A stretch of DNA of 64,000 nucleotides, taken from the NCBI GenBank assembly GCA_938003855.1, contig CALKXD010000049.1, positions 27,267 to 91,266 of the forward strand, in the 5' to 3' direction. Position 1 is the stretch's first letter. Every line of letters starts with the position of its first letter. Position numbers and translations under genes: made by a program. The stretch comes from an uncultured Granulosicoccaceae bacterium. GTDB taxonomy: Bacteria > Pseudomonadota > Gammaproteobacteria > Granulosicoccales > Granulosicoccaceae. Below the pieces are notes generated by a model, which searched no databases, had not been told where the DNA came from, and worked only from the letters and a program-made list of their open reading frames with translations. Below, piece by piece: positions 1-9,239 of this stretch.

Positions 1-2
1 AC

Positions 3-140
3 GATGTAAAAAACCTTTTTATTGTTGATGGCAGTATTTTTGTCACATCCGGTGCGGTAAACCCGACATCCACCATACAGGCATTGGCTCTCTATATTGG
101 TGACAATATTAAAAAAAATATTGCGAACCTGTTTGACTGA
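3..140 (+). CDS. GMC-family oxidoreductase, C-terminal fragment (cut by window edge)
   Basis: Only the last 45 residues and the stop are inside the window. The frame reads through [14 protein letters not shown] and [12 protein letters not shown], the conserved C-terminal end of FAD-dependent glucose-methanol-choline oxidoreductases, where the Asn-Pro of the NPT motif lies near the flavin. The substrate cannot be told from this piece; sugars, alcohols and choline are all known for the family. Its TGA overlaps the ATG of the next gene (TGATG), so the two are translationally coupled and probably act in one sugar or sugar-acid oxidation route (inference). Confidence 0.85.
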   Translation, partial: DVKNLFIVDGSIFVTSGAVNPTSTIQALALYIGDNIKKNIANLFD

Positions 141-1306
141 TGAAAATTACCCGTGTAATCAGCCATGTGATCGGCTACGATTTACCCGAAGAATTAGGGT
201 ACTCACAACAATACTACGCTCGACGCACCGCGCATCTTGTCGAGGTGCAAACCGACGAGGGGATCAGTGGCTGGGGTGAATGCTTCGGCCCCGGTAATGT
301 GGCGCTGGCCAACAAGGCTATAGTCGAGCGCGTTATAGCGCCAATGATCATCGGTCATGATCCACTGGACCGGGAGGTGATCTGGCATAAAATCTATAAT
401 CTGCTGCGCGACCATGGTCAGAAAGGCATGCCGTTGCAGGCCCAGTCAGGGGTGGATATCGCGCTTTGGGATCTCACCGGTAAAATCACCGGACAGCCAC
501 TGTGCAAACTGATCGGCGGGAAATTTCGCGAGCGCGTACCAGTCTATGGCTACGCGATGATGTTAAAACGTCAGGATCTGGCCTCTCAGGTCGCGCGTTT
601 TAAAGACGAAGCCGCGTCCATAAGGCAGGCCGGATTTGTCGCCACTAAAATGAAGGTGGGTCTCGGTGTTGCCGCTGATACAAAACTTGTCACTGCTGTG
701 CGCAGCGGCGTTGGTGAAGACTATAGATTTATGGTTGATGCAAACCATTGCTACAGTGTTGATGATGCTCTTGAGATCGGGCGGGTGCTCGACGACCTAA
801 ACGCCTACTGGTTTGAAGAACCGGTCGCCCCGGAAGATCATGCCGGCTACAGAATCTTAAGACAAAATCTAAAGACCAGAATTGCCGGTGGTGAAGCAGA
901 GTTTACCCGTTGGGGCTGGCAGAAACTACTACAGGCCGATGTGCTGGATATTGCTCAGCCGGAAGTATGTGCGCTAGGGGGTATTACAGAGTATCTCAAA
1001 GTGCTGTCACTGGCCCATACCCATTTTACCCGGGTCATTAATCATGTCTGGGGATCGGCAGTGGCCTTGAGTGTCAACCTTCATCTGATTGCAGCAATGC
1101 CACCGATGCCAGGTGGCTTGCATCCCGCGGAGCCGATGCTCGAGTGCGACACAACGCATAACCTGTTCAGGGATAAATTGCTGGAAAAACCGCTGGATCT
1201 GATGGCACAGGTTGCGCGAAACAGTGGTACTGTTGCAGTCCCCGGGGGACCTGGTCTGGGGGTCGAGCCTGACAGAGAGTTTATCCGACACTACACAATC
1301 ACCTGA
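140..1306 (+). CDS. Mandelate racemase/muconate lactonizing enzyme family protein (enolase superfamily)
   Basis: This 388-residue protein has the capping domain followed by a (beta/alpha)7-beta barrel. All catalytic positions of the mandelate-racemase subgroup are visible: the KxK motif K170-M-K172, metal ligands D200 (MVDANH), E226/E227 (FEEP) and E252 (GGEAE), and the Asp/His dyad D270 and H302 (INHVWG). Such enzymes abstract the alpha-proton of a carboxylate and act as sugar-acid dehydratases, epimerases or lactone cycloisomerases. Coupling to the upstream GMC oxidoreductase suggests that an oxidised sugar or sugar lactone is the substrate (inference). The exact reaction is not decidable here. 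Confidence 0.9.
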   Translation: MKITRVISHVIGYDLPEELGYSQQYYARRTAHLVEVQTDEGISGWGECFGPGNVALANKAIVERVIAPMIIGHDPLDREVIWHKIYNLLRDHGQKGMPLQAQSGVDIALWDLTGKITGQPLCKLIGGKFRERVPVYGYAMMLKRQDLASQVARFKDEAASIRQAGFVATKMKVGLGVAADTKLVTAVRSGVGEDYRFMVDANHCYSVDDALEIGRVLDDLNAYWFEEPVAPEDHAGYRILRQNLKTRIAGGEAEFTRWGWQKLLQADVLDIAQPEVCALGGITEYLKVLSLAHTHFTRVINHVWGSAVALSVNLHLIAAMPPMPGGLHPAEPMLECDTTHNLFRDKLLEKPLDLMAQVARNSGTVAVPGGPGLGVEPDREFIRHYTIT

Positions 1307-1346
1307 CTCTGGATCGGTAGCGAGTGCGTATCCGGATGCGTGCAAA

Positions 1347-2540
1347 CTAGTTACGCAAATGCCATAGCAAGCTTATACCTGCGCACAGAGACAGCACCGG
1401 TAACAGTATAAACGCCAGCCAGTAGCTGCCGCTTAGCGACACACACAGACTGAAGATGACCGGGCCCGCCATAGCGCCGCCAAAAGTGAAAAACTGCATG
1501 CCTCCGGTGACGGTGGCGAGTTCGTCCTGATTAGAGATTCGCACCAGCTCTGCGTAGAACACACCGTTCCAGGCGACTGCCGTGATCGAGCATAACGTCG
1601 CGGTGAAAAAATACAGCCATGCATCTGACCCCGCCGGCACCGAAGCCATAAGTATACAGGCCACAAACATAGCAATGCCCAGCAACCCGAGGAGTCTGCC
1701 GGGCCGGCCCCATTGATCAGCCACCCAGCCCCAGAAGGGGCGAGCCACAACACTGGCCACCTGCGCCGCTGCCAGTACCGATGCGGCAAAGGTAAGTGTG
1801 AGATTGTGTTCCTGTGTTAAGTAGGTCACCAGAAACACAAGAAAGCACACCTGGGTAGACCCGTAAGCCAGTGACGTCAGCGCCAGTCGTCGCTGCGACT
1901 GGTTATGCCATACCTTGAACAATGGCGTTAGCAGTGCCCGTACCGGCGGTGTCTGCTGTCGGTTGATCTGCTTATCAAAGATATTGATGGTCGGTTGCAG
2001 GCCTACCGCGCAGACCAGGCACAGGACAGCGCTGCACAATAGAGCGGCTTTCCAGCCATGTGCGATAAGTACGGCTGGCACGATCAGCCCGGCGGTGGCA
2101 ATGCCCAGTGGAACGCCGGTTTGCTTGATCGAAAAAAGTAAGCCCCGATTTTGCGCACCAACGTGCCGGCCCAGAATTGCCGCTGCGGTCGGGTTGGCCA
2201 GCCCATAGCCTGCACCGATAGCGATAGCACCGATGGCGATAGCGATGATGTTTCCTGCCGTGCAGGCCAGCAGGCCGACTGCGCACAAAAGCATTGCCAC
2301 CTGGCTGAATCGCAGTGCTCCGAAGCGACCGATATAACCGCTGAGCAACAGGCCCGATAACATGGCAAAAACATACAGTAAGCCGGTAAAGTTGCCGATT
2401 TGCTGTGCGCCCACGCCAACCTCAGCCGCCAGTACCGGGGCCAGAACGGCCGGTGTGCTCTGCGTAAAAGCGGCGAGAGTCTGTACCGCAAGGGTTACTG
2501 ACAGTGCCAGCCAGGGGCGTCTGTGATCAGGGGCGTTCAA
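1347..2540 (-). CDS. MFS transporter
   Basis: The 397-residue product is hydrophobic throughout with about 12 predicted membrane helices, the usual size for the major facilitator superfamily. It includes a loop rich in charged residues (VADQWGRPGR, about residue 270) of the kind seen between helices in the repeated MFS A-motif. It is an inner-membrane secondary transporter; the substrate is unknown. It is convergent with the enolase-superfamily gene, 40 bp away, so it may serve the same pathway, but the opposite orientation means it is transcribed separately. Confidence 0.85.
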   Translation of the reverse strand: MNAPDHRRPWLALSVTLAVQTLAAFTQSTPAVLAPVLAAEVGVGAQQIGNFTGLLYVFAMLSGLLLSGYIGRFGALRFSQVAMLLCAVGLLACTAGNIIAIAIGAIAIGAGYGLANPTAAAILGRHVGAQNRGLLFSIKQTGVPLGIATAGLIVPAVLIAHGWKAALLCSAVLCLVCAVGLQPTINIFDKQINRQQTPPVRALLTPLFKVWHNQSQRRLALTSLAYGSTQVCFLVFLVTYLTQEHNLTLTFAASVLAAAQVASVVARPFWGWVADQWGRPGRLLGLLGIAMFVACILMASVPAGSDAWLYFFTATLCSITAVAWNGVFYAELVRISNQDELATVTGGMQFFTFGGAMAGPVIFSLCVSLSGSYWLAFILLPVLSLCAGISLLWHLRN

Positions 2541-3095
2541 GCGTTGGTGGTCCGGCGAATATCAGGTTGTTAATAATGGCACAATCAGTATCGGAGGGTA
2601 TTGGCGGCGGGTAACTGCAAGGGCTGCTGTCAGTGTTGTTTTCTGTCGCAGAACGCAATGTTAAGTGTCACGTTGATACGCCGGTCCGGCCGTGCCGGGT
2701 CAATCTTCACCAACCCGGTGAGCAGTATCAACGAGTAGATGATCTACTTGTTTGCGCGGGGTAGTGCCGTACAGATTTGTGCAAGCTTTTAACCTGAACA
2801 GTCTGTCGAGGGTTGGCAGCTACCCGCAGATCATCGGTTTGGCAGATCAGTGTTGTTCGCTGCAGCACCAAAGGGGATGACAGTCACCACACTGGAGAAA
2901 ACGGCAGAGATTGCATTGCACCGTACAACGACATATTCGGATACAATAAAATCCGGTTGCCCACCGCATGTCGATCTCGCCGGGTGCTTTATGCGCATTG
3001 CTGCTTGCAGCTGGCGGCAATTGAGAAAATAGACTTTGCGGACTCCTGTGGGAAATAACCACCTGCCAGTAGCAGCGATTCGGGTTGGGGATGTC
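2541..3095. other. Gene-free 555 bp between divergent MFS and ABC permease genes
   Basis: No reading frame here has coding character or resembles a known family; the frames are short and broken. The stretch must contain the promoters of both flanking genes. I looked specifically for remnants of the missing ABC partners (second permease, binding protein, ATPase) and did not recognise any. Confidence 0.5.
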
Positions 3096-3926
3096 ATGAT
3101 GCGCTTTAAAATAATAACCTGCCTGCGATATACCGCTGCCGGTTTTGTTGTTAGCGTATTTATGTTTCCGATATTGTGGTTCGGACTCACCGCCATTAAA
3201 CCGCGTTGGGCCATCTTTAATAAAGATCAGGTGGTCTGGTTTGATTTTGCACCAACACTCGACAGCTTTTCGACTGTCTGGTTCGGGCCGGCTGTTTTCC
3301 AGATACGTGACTCGATGTTGTCGTCGATATTTGTGGCCACGGGGTCAACGTTTCTTGCGCTAGTGATTGCAGTGCCCGCAGGCTTCGGGTTATCCCGCTT
3401 GTGCTTTCGCGGCCGCCGCTGGGTTTTGGCGGGCGCGCTGGCACAGCGCTTTCTGCCTCCGATTGCCATCATTATTCCCCTGTTTTTGATCTTCCATCAT
3501 TATGGACTGCGCGATACCCATGCGGGAGTCATACTGGCTCATGCAGTGATAAACAGTCCACTTGCGGTATTGCTGATGAAGTCGTTCTTTGACGATATAC
3601 CGGGAGAGATCGATTCGATGGGTATCATTGATGGTGCGACGCGATTTCAGGTGTTCTGGCACTTGCTGTTGCCGACCGTGCGTGGTGGTGTGGCGGCAAC
3701 CGCGGTGCTGTGCTTTATATTTTCCTGGACGGAATTTCTATTGTCACTGTTCCTCACCAGTTCGATACGAACCATGCCGGTCAGGATTGCGCTGTTTGAT
3801 GCCGGATCACAAGTGAATCTGATCGCGGCGACCGGCATGTCAGCAATTATCCCCGGTTTTTTATTTATCCTGCTGGTGCAAAGGTATCTGGTGCGGGGAT
3901 TGACGATGGGCGCTTTGAAATACTAG
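3096..3926 (+). CDS. Carbohydrate ABC transporter permease, MalG-type
   Basis: The protein (276 residues from this ATG) has about six membrane helices and the cytoplasmic EAA-loop of MalG-type import permeases near residues 180-205 (E-x-DSMGIIDGATRFQVFWH), where the transporter ATPase docks. An N-terminal helix is followed by a periplasmic loop, typical of the family. Start: ATG at 3096 or 3099 after a G-rich stretch; an upstream in-frame TTG at 3036 would add a non-conserved tail. A working importer needs a second permease, a binding protein and an ATPase; none is adjacent on either side, which is odd. Either partners lie elsewhere or this is a remnant. Confidence 0.85.
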   Translation: MMRFKIITCLRYTAAGFVVSVFMFPILWFGLTAIKPRWAIFNKDQVVWFDFAPTLDSFSTVWFGPAVFQIRDSMLSSIFVATGSTFLALVIAVPAGFGLSRLCFRGRRWVLAGALAQRFLPPIAIIIPLFLIFHHYGLRDTHAGVILAHAVINSPLAVLLMKSFFDDIPGEIDSMGIIDGATRFQVFWHLLLPTVRGGVAATAVLCFIFSWTEFLLSLFLTSSIRTMPVRIALFDAGSQVNLIAATGMSAIIPGFLFILLVQRYLVRGLTMGALKY

Positions 3927-4003
3927 CTGCCGTGCACCAGGACAGAACGGAATCACTGGCCTGCGCCGAGTGGTAATCGGGCTCTGTTCCTGTCGCACAG
4001 CGT

Positions 4004-4888
4004 TTATGCCGCGACTAGATTTTTTATCTTTGCAAAGGTCTGGCTGCCCTCGATAAACGCCTCACACGACACGGTAAAATGATCCGTGTCATTTACTACG
4101 TAAAACTCATTGTTGTATCCAGCGGCGTTGACGGTCTCTGCATAGAGACGCGACTGCTCGATCCATCCGGCGGGTTCATTGCCACCGGCCACAATCAGGT
4201 AGTCGGCTCTGCCTTGTGGCGGGTTGGTCAGGCAGTCGTTGCGGCGCGCGGTATTGACATCGATTTGCGCTTCGTCGTTTACGGTTATCTGTGTAATGAC
4301 TTCGGGTTCGTAGATGCCGCTGATAGCGATAACAGCGCTGACCAGATCGGCGGCCAGTCCGTGTGTGTCTGCTTTTTCGTTCATGACTCTGGCAGCCAGG
4401 TGCGCACCGGCGGAATGGCCGATCAGAGTCAACCGTTCCGGGTCTGCCTGCCAACCGCCGGCGTGTTGATGGCAAAAGCGGGTAGCGCGGATAATCTGTG
4501 CAACCATGGTGTCCAGGGTAATTGACGGGCACAGATCGTAGTTGATGTTGGCGACCACGGCGCCGGCGTTGAGCAATGGGGGTACCACCAGAGTGGAGTC
4601 ATGTTTGTCACCGGCTCGCCAGTAGCCGCCGTGGATAAAAAGTACCAGTGGCGCGGGCAGGTTGGTTGGTGCTATTGGCCGGTATAGATCAAAACGTTCC
4701 TCGCTGCCGTGTCCGTAGCGCAAGTCCGCGCTGGACCGGCTGCTTTGGCGCAGGTGCTCCCGGGCCTGTGCTGATTCTGATAGTCGGCGTGCCCGCCCGG
4801 CCTCGACATCGGGTCCGGCGGCACTCGGGTTATATATCGCTTCCAGGGCTGTGGCTGGCAGATCCTGCCATCGTGGTAGTGCATGCAT
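4004..4888 (-). CDS. Alpha/beta hydrolase, esterase / kynurenine-formamidase-like
   Basis: From the ATG at 4888 the product is 294 residues. It carries the oxyanion-hole motif HGGYWR of hormone-sensitive-lipase and kynurenine-formamidase-like enzymes and the nucleophile elbow GHSAGAHL. A His near the C-terminus (NDTDHFTV) would complete the Ser-Asp/Glu-His triad. The frame is open further upstream to 5143, but that extension overlaps the Rieske gene and is low-complexity, so it is rejected. The gene lies 49 bp downstream of the Rieske oxygenase on the same strand and probably forms an operon with it, hydrolysing an ester or amide in the same pathway (inference). Confidence 0.85.
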   Translation of the reverse strand: MHALPRWQDLPATALEAIYNPSAAGPDVEAGRARRLSESAQAREHLRQSSRSSADLRYGHGSEERFDLYRPIAPTNLPAPLVLFIHGGYWRAGDKHDSTLVVPPLLNAGAVVANINYDLCPSITLDTMVAQIIRATRFCHQHAGGWQADPERLTLIGHSAGAHLAARVMNEKADTHGLAADLVSAVIAISGIYEPEVITQITVNDEAQIDVNTARRNDCLTNPPQGRADYLIVAGGNEPAGWIEQSRLYAETVNAAGYNNEFYVVNDTDHFTVSCEAFIEGSQTFAKIKNLVAA

Positions 4889-4937
4889 GATCGTTGACCG
4901 GAGTCCTGTTGTTTTATGGCTGATGATATAGCGAGAG

Positions 4938-6065
4938 TTATCGGGCGTTGAGCACACGGTCCATATAGTGGTAAAAATCCAGTACCGTTCCTTCGTAGTT
5001 GGCGTTTGCCAGCACAGCCGGCTTATAGAAGCGAGACGACAAACCCTGGTACAGGCGAGTGAGTTGCGTTTTGTCCTCGGACATGACGCGCTCGAAGAAT
5101 GCCCCGATTTCCTCTTTGCGCTGCTCACTGACTGAATCATCAAACACAGCCGCTCCCAGCTTCACGTGGACCGCGTCCACACCCATCGGCTGCAACAGCA
5201 GATACATCACTGCGTGGGCGGCTACACCTGCGACATGCGCCGGCATCACACTGAACATAGGCGATACTTGTTTCTCTGCATCGGTGAGATCCTCGTGACC
5301 GGTGCCGCGTTGCGACGCTGAGTCCGGATAGCGTGAGTAGTAGCCAAGGTATCCGGGCCCCGGCGGAAAATGCTCGCAGAGATGGGTTGGTGTCGTCGCG
5401 TGCAGGGTTTGCTGGTGCACATGTGACAAGTGGTAACCTTCCATAAAATTCTCTGCCAGGCACTTCCAGTTGACCGGCCATGTTTGCTCGGCGCTATAGC
5501 ACAGCGTCATTTGTTCCATGTGATAATTGGTGACCAGTGTGGTGAGTCCGGTTAGTTGGGGTGCCAGACTTTCCGCGTTGTGATCGAGGTTGACATAGAT
5601 AAAGCCACCCCAGACTTCGCAGCGGAATTCGGTCAGTTTCAGGTTTTGACACTCAGCCCGTTCAACCAGTGGTGTGCGCAATAGTTTACCGGCCAGGTCA
5701 TAGGTCCAGGCGTGGTAGGGGCAGACCAGTTTCTGTGCATGGCCGCTTCCTTCGGCAATGGTGGTGCCGCGATGCAGGCATACATTGGAGAGCGCCCGAA
5801 TACGGTGGTTGTCGCCGCGCGTCAGCAGGATGGATTCACCGGCAAGGTCACAGACCAGATAGTCACCGGTAGTGGGGATTTCCTCAGCCCGTGCCAGACA
5901 GATCCATTGTTTGCGGAACAAGTGTTCGAGCTCAAGCTCAAGGATGTCGGGTGACCGGTAATAGGCCGTCGGCATCGGTCGTGCCGTGCCGTAGGATTGA
6001 TGACGGCTTGCACGTAATGCATCGAGAACAATCTCTGTATCGGACGCCGGGATACTCATACGCAA
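4938..6065 (-). CDS. Rieske [2Fe-2S] ring-hydroxylating-type oxygenase, large subunit
   Basis: The 375-residue product has an N-terminal Rieske domain with cluster ligands C96-x-H98 (CLHRG) and C115-x-x-H118 (CPYHAW). The catalytic domain has the mononuclear-iron motif ENFMEGYHLSHVH (E205, H212, H217). Length and motifs fit the single-component alpha subunits that include choline monooxygenase and glycine-betaine oxygenase GbcA as well as aromatic hydroxylases. Such enzymes need a reductase partner, and none is next to it. The substrate is unassigned; betaine-type or aromatic compounds are both possible. Confidence 0.9.
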   Translation of the reverse strand: MRMSIPASDTEIVLDALRASRHQSYGTARPMPTAYYRSPDILELELEHLFRKQWICLARAEEIPTTGDYLVCDLAGESILLTRGDNHRIRALSNVCLHRGTTIAEGSGHAQKLVCPYHAWTYDLAGKLLRTPLVERAECQNLKLTEFRCEVWGGFIYVNLDHNAESLAPQLTGLTTLVTNYHMEQMTLCYSAEQTWPVNWKCLAENFMEGYHLSHVHQQTLHATTPTHLCEHFPPGPGYLGYYSRYPDSASQRGTGHEDLTDAEKQVSPMFSVMPAHVAGVAAHAVMYLLLQPMGVDAVHVKLGAAVFDDSVSEQRKEEIGAFFERVMSEDKTQLTRLYQGLSSRFYKPAVLANANYEGTVLDFYHYMDRVLNAR

Positions 6066-6252
6066 ATGACCTGTAGGAACGCCGGTTTACACCAGTGACG
6101 TTCTTGATTCTAAGCGAAAAAAAACGCCTGTAGTAGTTTTCCGATGTCAGGCAGTGGTAGCGATACGATTGAGATATACTGAAAGCCGGCCTGAGAGCTT
6201 GGTTTTTTGACACAGCTGTTTGCGAATAACGGCAATCCGGAGAACAGTACTG

Positions 6253-7083
6253 ATGCACTATCCATTAACTGATCAACAGCGTGCGGCCTTTAACCGGGAC
6301 GGAGCGGTAGTGCTGCCGGGGTTGATTTGCGACCAGCAGCTGGACACCGGTCGGGTTGCTATAGACAGGGCAATGCAGCAGTCGGATAACTATTTTCGTC
6401 GACTGCGCGCCTGGGAGAACGATTCGACCTTAAAAGCCCTGTGCTGTGACTCGCAATTGCCTGCGGTGGTTGCGCAGTTGCTCGATACTGAGCAGGTCAA
6501 TCTATTTTACGATCAGGTGTTTACCAAGGAACCCGGTAGCGCGTCACCGACGCCATGGCATAATGATCAGCCTTACTGGCCGGTCAGAGGGGCGGGCGTG
6601 ATGACTCTGTGGCTGGCCCTTGATGACATCTCCGTAGACAGCGGGCCACTGGAATTTATAGCCGGATCACATCAATGGGACCGATGGTTTCAACCGTTTG
6701 TTGCAGCAACCGACGGCAGTGCAGAAAGTAACTACGACCCAGAGCCTGCCTTTGAACCGCTGCCGGACTTTGAGTCTCAACGCGGTCAGCATAATATCCT
6801 CTGCTGGGAGCTTCAGGCAGGAGATGCGATTGCGTTTCATGCGCTGACTGTGCATGCAGCAAAGCCTAACGTCAGTTCGACTCGGCGGCGCAGGGGCTAT
6901 GCGATTCGCTATACCGGTGCCAATGTCACCTATCACGAGGGACCCGCTAACAACCCGCGATTGATCAATCCGGACCTTCAGCATGGTGATCAGCTGGATA
7001 GCGCGCAATACCCGGTTGTTTTCCCCGCGACACCAGGGCTGGGTAACCACGCTGCTGAAAACAAACCCGTGTCTGCAACATAG
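6253..7083 (+). CDS. Phytanoyl-CoA dioxygenase (PhyH) family protein
   Basis: The product has 276 residues from the ATG at 6253, which follows a CGGAGA ribosome-binding site; the open frame extends 33 bp upstream without support. The Fe(II) facial triad is visible: H103-x-D105 (WHNDQPYW) and H201 (TVHAAKPN), with an Arg-rich stretch from R211 that would hold 2-oxoglutarate. The family hydroxylates acyl-CoAs and many small molecules, including ectoine, so the substrate is open. It is divergent from the Rieske gene and runs with the next gene on the + strand. Confidence 0.9.
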   Translation: MHYPLTDQQRAAFNRDGAVVLPGLICDQQLDTGRVAIDRAMQQSDNYFRRLRAWENDSTLKALCCDSQLPAVVAQLLDTEQVNLFYDQVFTKEPGSASPTPWHNDQPYWPVRGAGVMTLWLALDDISVDSGPLEFIAGSHQWDRWFQPFVAATDGSAESNYDPEPAFEPLPDFESQRGQHNILCWELQAGDAIAFHALTVHAAKPNVSSTRRRRGYAIRYTGANVTYHEGPANNPRLINPDLQHGDQLDSAQYPVVFPATPGLGNHAAENKPVSAT

Positions 7084-7101
7084 ATTCAGGAGCTTCGACG
7101 T

Positions 7102-7932
7102 TTGAATAACGTATCCGGGATGAGTCGGGATAACTGGGGCTGGCGAGCCCGCTTTGGTTTGTTCATTGTGGCCAGTGAAGCGGTGCCCGAGGCAGAGTGG
7201 TGGGCGATGCTGCCAGCAGGTGTATCAGTCCATACATCCCGCGTTGATGCGGGCGCCCCCTGGGCTGTCGGGCAGGGCCACAACCCCCGTAATCTGACAC
7301 TTGCCGATGACCTGCAGCGCGGTGCCGGTCAGTTTGCTGCCATGCGCCTTAATGCGGTGGTGGTCGGGCACAGTTCAAGCAGCTTTCTAGGCGGGCCCGG
7401 TTGGGATGACGCTGTAGTCAACGTGCTGCAATCGATACTACCGGCTGGTGTCAGCGTGACCACCAACGGCCTCGATTGCCTGGCAGCGTTACGTGCCTGC
7501 GGCATCGAGCGACCGTTTCTGGTTTTCCCGCCGTGGTTTAACGCTACTGTGGTTGAAGCAGGCGTCGAGTATTTTGTATCGCACGGATCATCACCGGCGG
7601 GTGCATTGAGTGTCGACCCGGGACGGCAATGGCGGGATGTGCCCTCGGGTCAGCTCTACGCACAGGGCATGGGCTTTGAGCAGGATGTTGAATCTCTGTA
7701 TCGTCAGATCCGCAGTCACTGTCCGAAAGATGCTGACGGTGTGCTGATCGCAGGGACCGGATTCCGTTGTGTTGGCATAGCCGGTGTGCTTGAGGACGAC
7801 CTGTCCCGACCGGTGATCACCGCCAATCAGGCCAGTCTGTGGCACAGTCTGCGTTTGACCGGCGTGAGCGGATCAGTGACAGGGTATGGCCGTTTGCTGA
7901 GCGCAGATGGACCGGGCCTGGCGTCGCACTGA
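7102..7932 (+). CDS. Asp/Glu racemase superfamily protein, arylmalonate-decarboxylase/maleate-isomerase-like
   Basis: The start is TTG at 7102, supported by AGGAG at 7088-7092 with a 9-nt spacer; a later ATG at 7120 is less well placed. The product has 276 residues. The C-terminal part (DGVLIAGTGF, RPVITANQASLWHSLRL, GYGRLL) and the VVVGHSSSSF segment follow the layout of arylmalonate decarboxylase and maleate isomerase. Those enzymes use one or two catalytic cysteines. Here the first position sits in a Ser-rich stretch and the second, expected within IAGTGF, is not Cys; a Cys occurs four residues later. The activity may therefore differ. It follows the PhyH gene by 18 bp, probably as an operon. 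Confidence 0.75.
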   Translation: MNNVSGMSRDNWGWRARFGLFIVASEAVPEAEWWAMLPAGVSVHTSRVDAGAPWAVGQGHNPRNLTLADDLQRGAGQFAAMRLNAVVVGHSSSSFLGGPGWDDAVVNVLQSILPAGVSVTTNGLDCLAALRACGIERPFLVFPPWFNATVVEAGVEYFVSHGSSPAGALSVDPGRQWRDVPSGQLYAQGMGFEQDVESLYRQIRSHCPKDADGVLIAGTGFRCVGIAGVLEDDLSRPVITANQASLWHSLRLTGVSGSVTGYGRLLSADGPGLASH

Positions 7933-8045
7933 CGCAGAGAATTACTGCGACCGGACCACTGGCGGAAATTCTGTGCCTAGAGCGTTCGTTGCTTTCCAGT
8001 TAAGGGCTGGTAGGATTCATTATTAATCATTGCGGGCAGCAAATC

Positions 8046-9038
8046 ATGACATCAACTTTATTAATCGGTATAACCGAAGGCGGTGTGATGAATACCGACC
8101 AGCACCCGCGTCCCGATCTGGACACCCGCTTTCGCATGGTGAAAGAGTCCGGGGTTTATGACTACTACGATAAAACACCGCCGCCAGACGAGGTAGACGC
8201 CTACCTGGCCGCCAGTGAAAAATACCAGGTACCAATCAGGGCGGGAGGATGGTTTTACTGTCTGGGACAAGACGAAGCATTGCTGAAGCAAAATCTGCAG
8301 ATCGGTGCCCGACTCGGATCCACCGTGCACAACACGCAGGTTCTTTCTCAGCACGCTGAGGGTAGACCGGTTAGCGATGATGAAGTCGCGGCGTTTTATC
8401 TGCAAGCGGCTGAGTGGGGTGAGCAAACCGGGTGTCTGCCAACGTTTGAGGTACATATAAATATGTGGTCAGAGCAATTCCTGCGTGTGAATCGCGTTGC
8501 TGACCTGGTTGAGCGACACGGCGTGCCGTTCCGTATGACCCTTGATCATTCACATGTCATCTATAAAATGGACAACCCAGAAGAACAGGCACGCTGCGGC
8601 ATTCAGCAGGACGTTGAAAACGGCAAGCTGGTCCTTGATCCTTTTAAGCAAGGTAATATCTGCTCGCAATGGATAGAACGTGGCCTGATCTGGCATACAC
8701 ATGCACGGGCTGCAGTGCCGGATAATCCTAAAAACCTGCGTGCCAGACACCCTGACGGCAGTGTCGGGCGCGGCGTACAATACCCGTTTATCGAACCCGC
8801 GCCGGGTCAGATGGATGAGCCCTGGGTGGAGTCGCGCCTCGAGCCATGGAAGCAGGTGGTTAGAGCGTTACTGCAGTATCACGCCACCACCAAGCAGTCT
8901 CCGCTCAAGCAGATCTCCACAGAATTTATACCGAATACCGATTACGGTGAAGGCTATGGCTATTCCCTGTTTGACAACTCGGTGGCGTGTGCCAAATGGT
9001 TGCGAAGTAGCTGGGACGAGGCTGTACAGCTGGCTTGA
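8046..9038 (+). CDS. Sugar phosphate isomerase/epimerase family protein (xylose-isomerase-like TIM barrel)
   Basis: The 330-residue product begins with a short strand (STLLIGITEGG) typical of the first barrel strand. Further on it has the acidic and His positions expected for a divalent-metal barrel: FEVHINMWSEQ, MTLDHSHVIY, WHTHARAA and STEFIP near the end. These fit the AP-endonuclease-2/xylose-isomerase-like superfamily of isomerases, epimerases and dehydratases. It lies on the same strand 113 bp after the racemase-like gene, so it may belong to the same catabolic set. The ribosome-binding site of the chosen ATG is weak; an in-frame ATG at about 8088 is an alternative. Confidence 0.8.
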   Translation: MTSTLLIGITEGGVMNTDQHPRPDLDTRFRMVKESGVYDYYDKTPPPDEVDAYLAASEKYQVPIRAGGWFYCLGQDEALLKQNLQIGARLGSTVHNTQVLSQHAEGRPVSDDEVAAFYLQAAEWGEQTGCLPTFEVHINMWSEQFLRVNRVADLVERHGVPFRMTLDHSHVIYKMDNPEEQARCGIQQDVENGKLVLDPFKQGNICSQWIERGLIWHTHARAAVPDNPKNLRARHPDGSVGRGVQYPFIEPAPGQMDEPWVESRLEPWKQVVRALLQYHATTKQSPLKQISTEFIPNTDYGEGYGYSLFDNSVACAKWLRSSWDEAVQLA

Positions 9039-9239
9039 TCGGTTTCTCCGTGCCGAATCATTTTATTTGAACATGCGCGGTGCGGGTGCGCAGTGACGGT
9101 CAATCAGCGATACTCCACTTGTGCCGGCACCTGGTGCCTACTCAGATTTTGACCCATGCCGTTGTTCGTGTGTCGGGCGGCTTGATGCAGTAAAACCAAC
9201 CTGGCAGACACACGATAGTTGCAATCCTAAAGGATCACT

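Noticed and set aside
2813..3058. 81-codon frame upstream of the MalG-type permease
   Set aside because: Residue composition is unlike a protein and no similarity to ABC transporter parts is visible.
4889..5143. N-terminal extension of the alpha/beta hydrolase
   Set aside because: The extension overlaps the Rieske gene in another frame, and the ATG at 4888 begins the family-like sequence.
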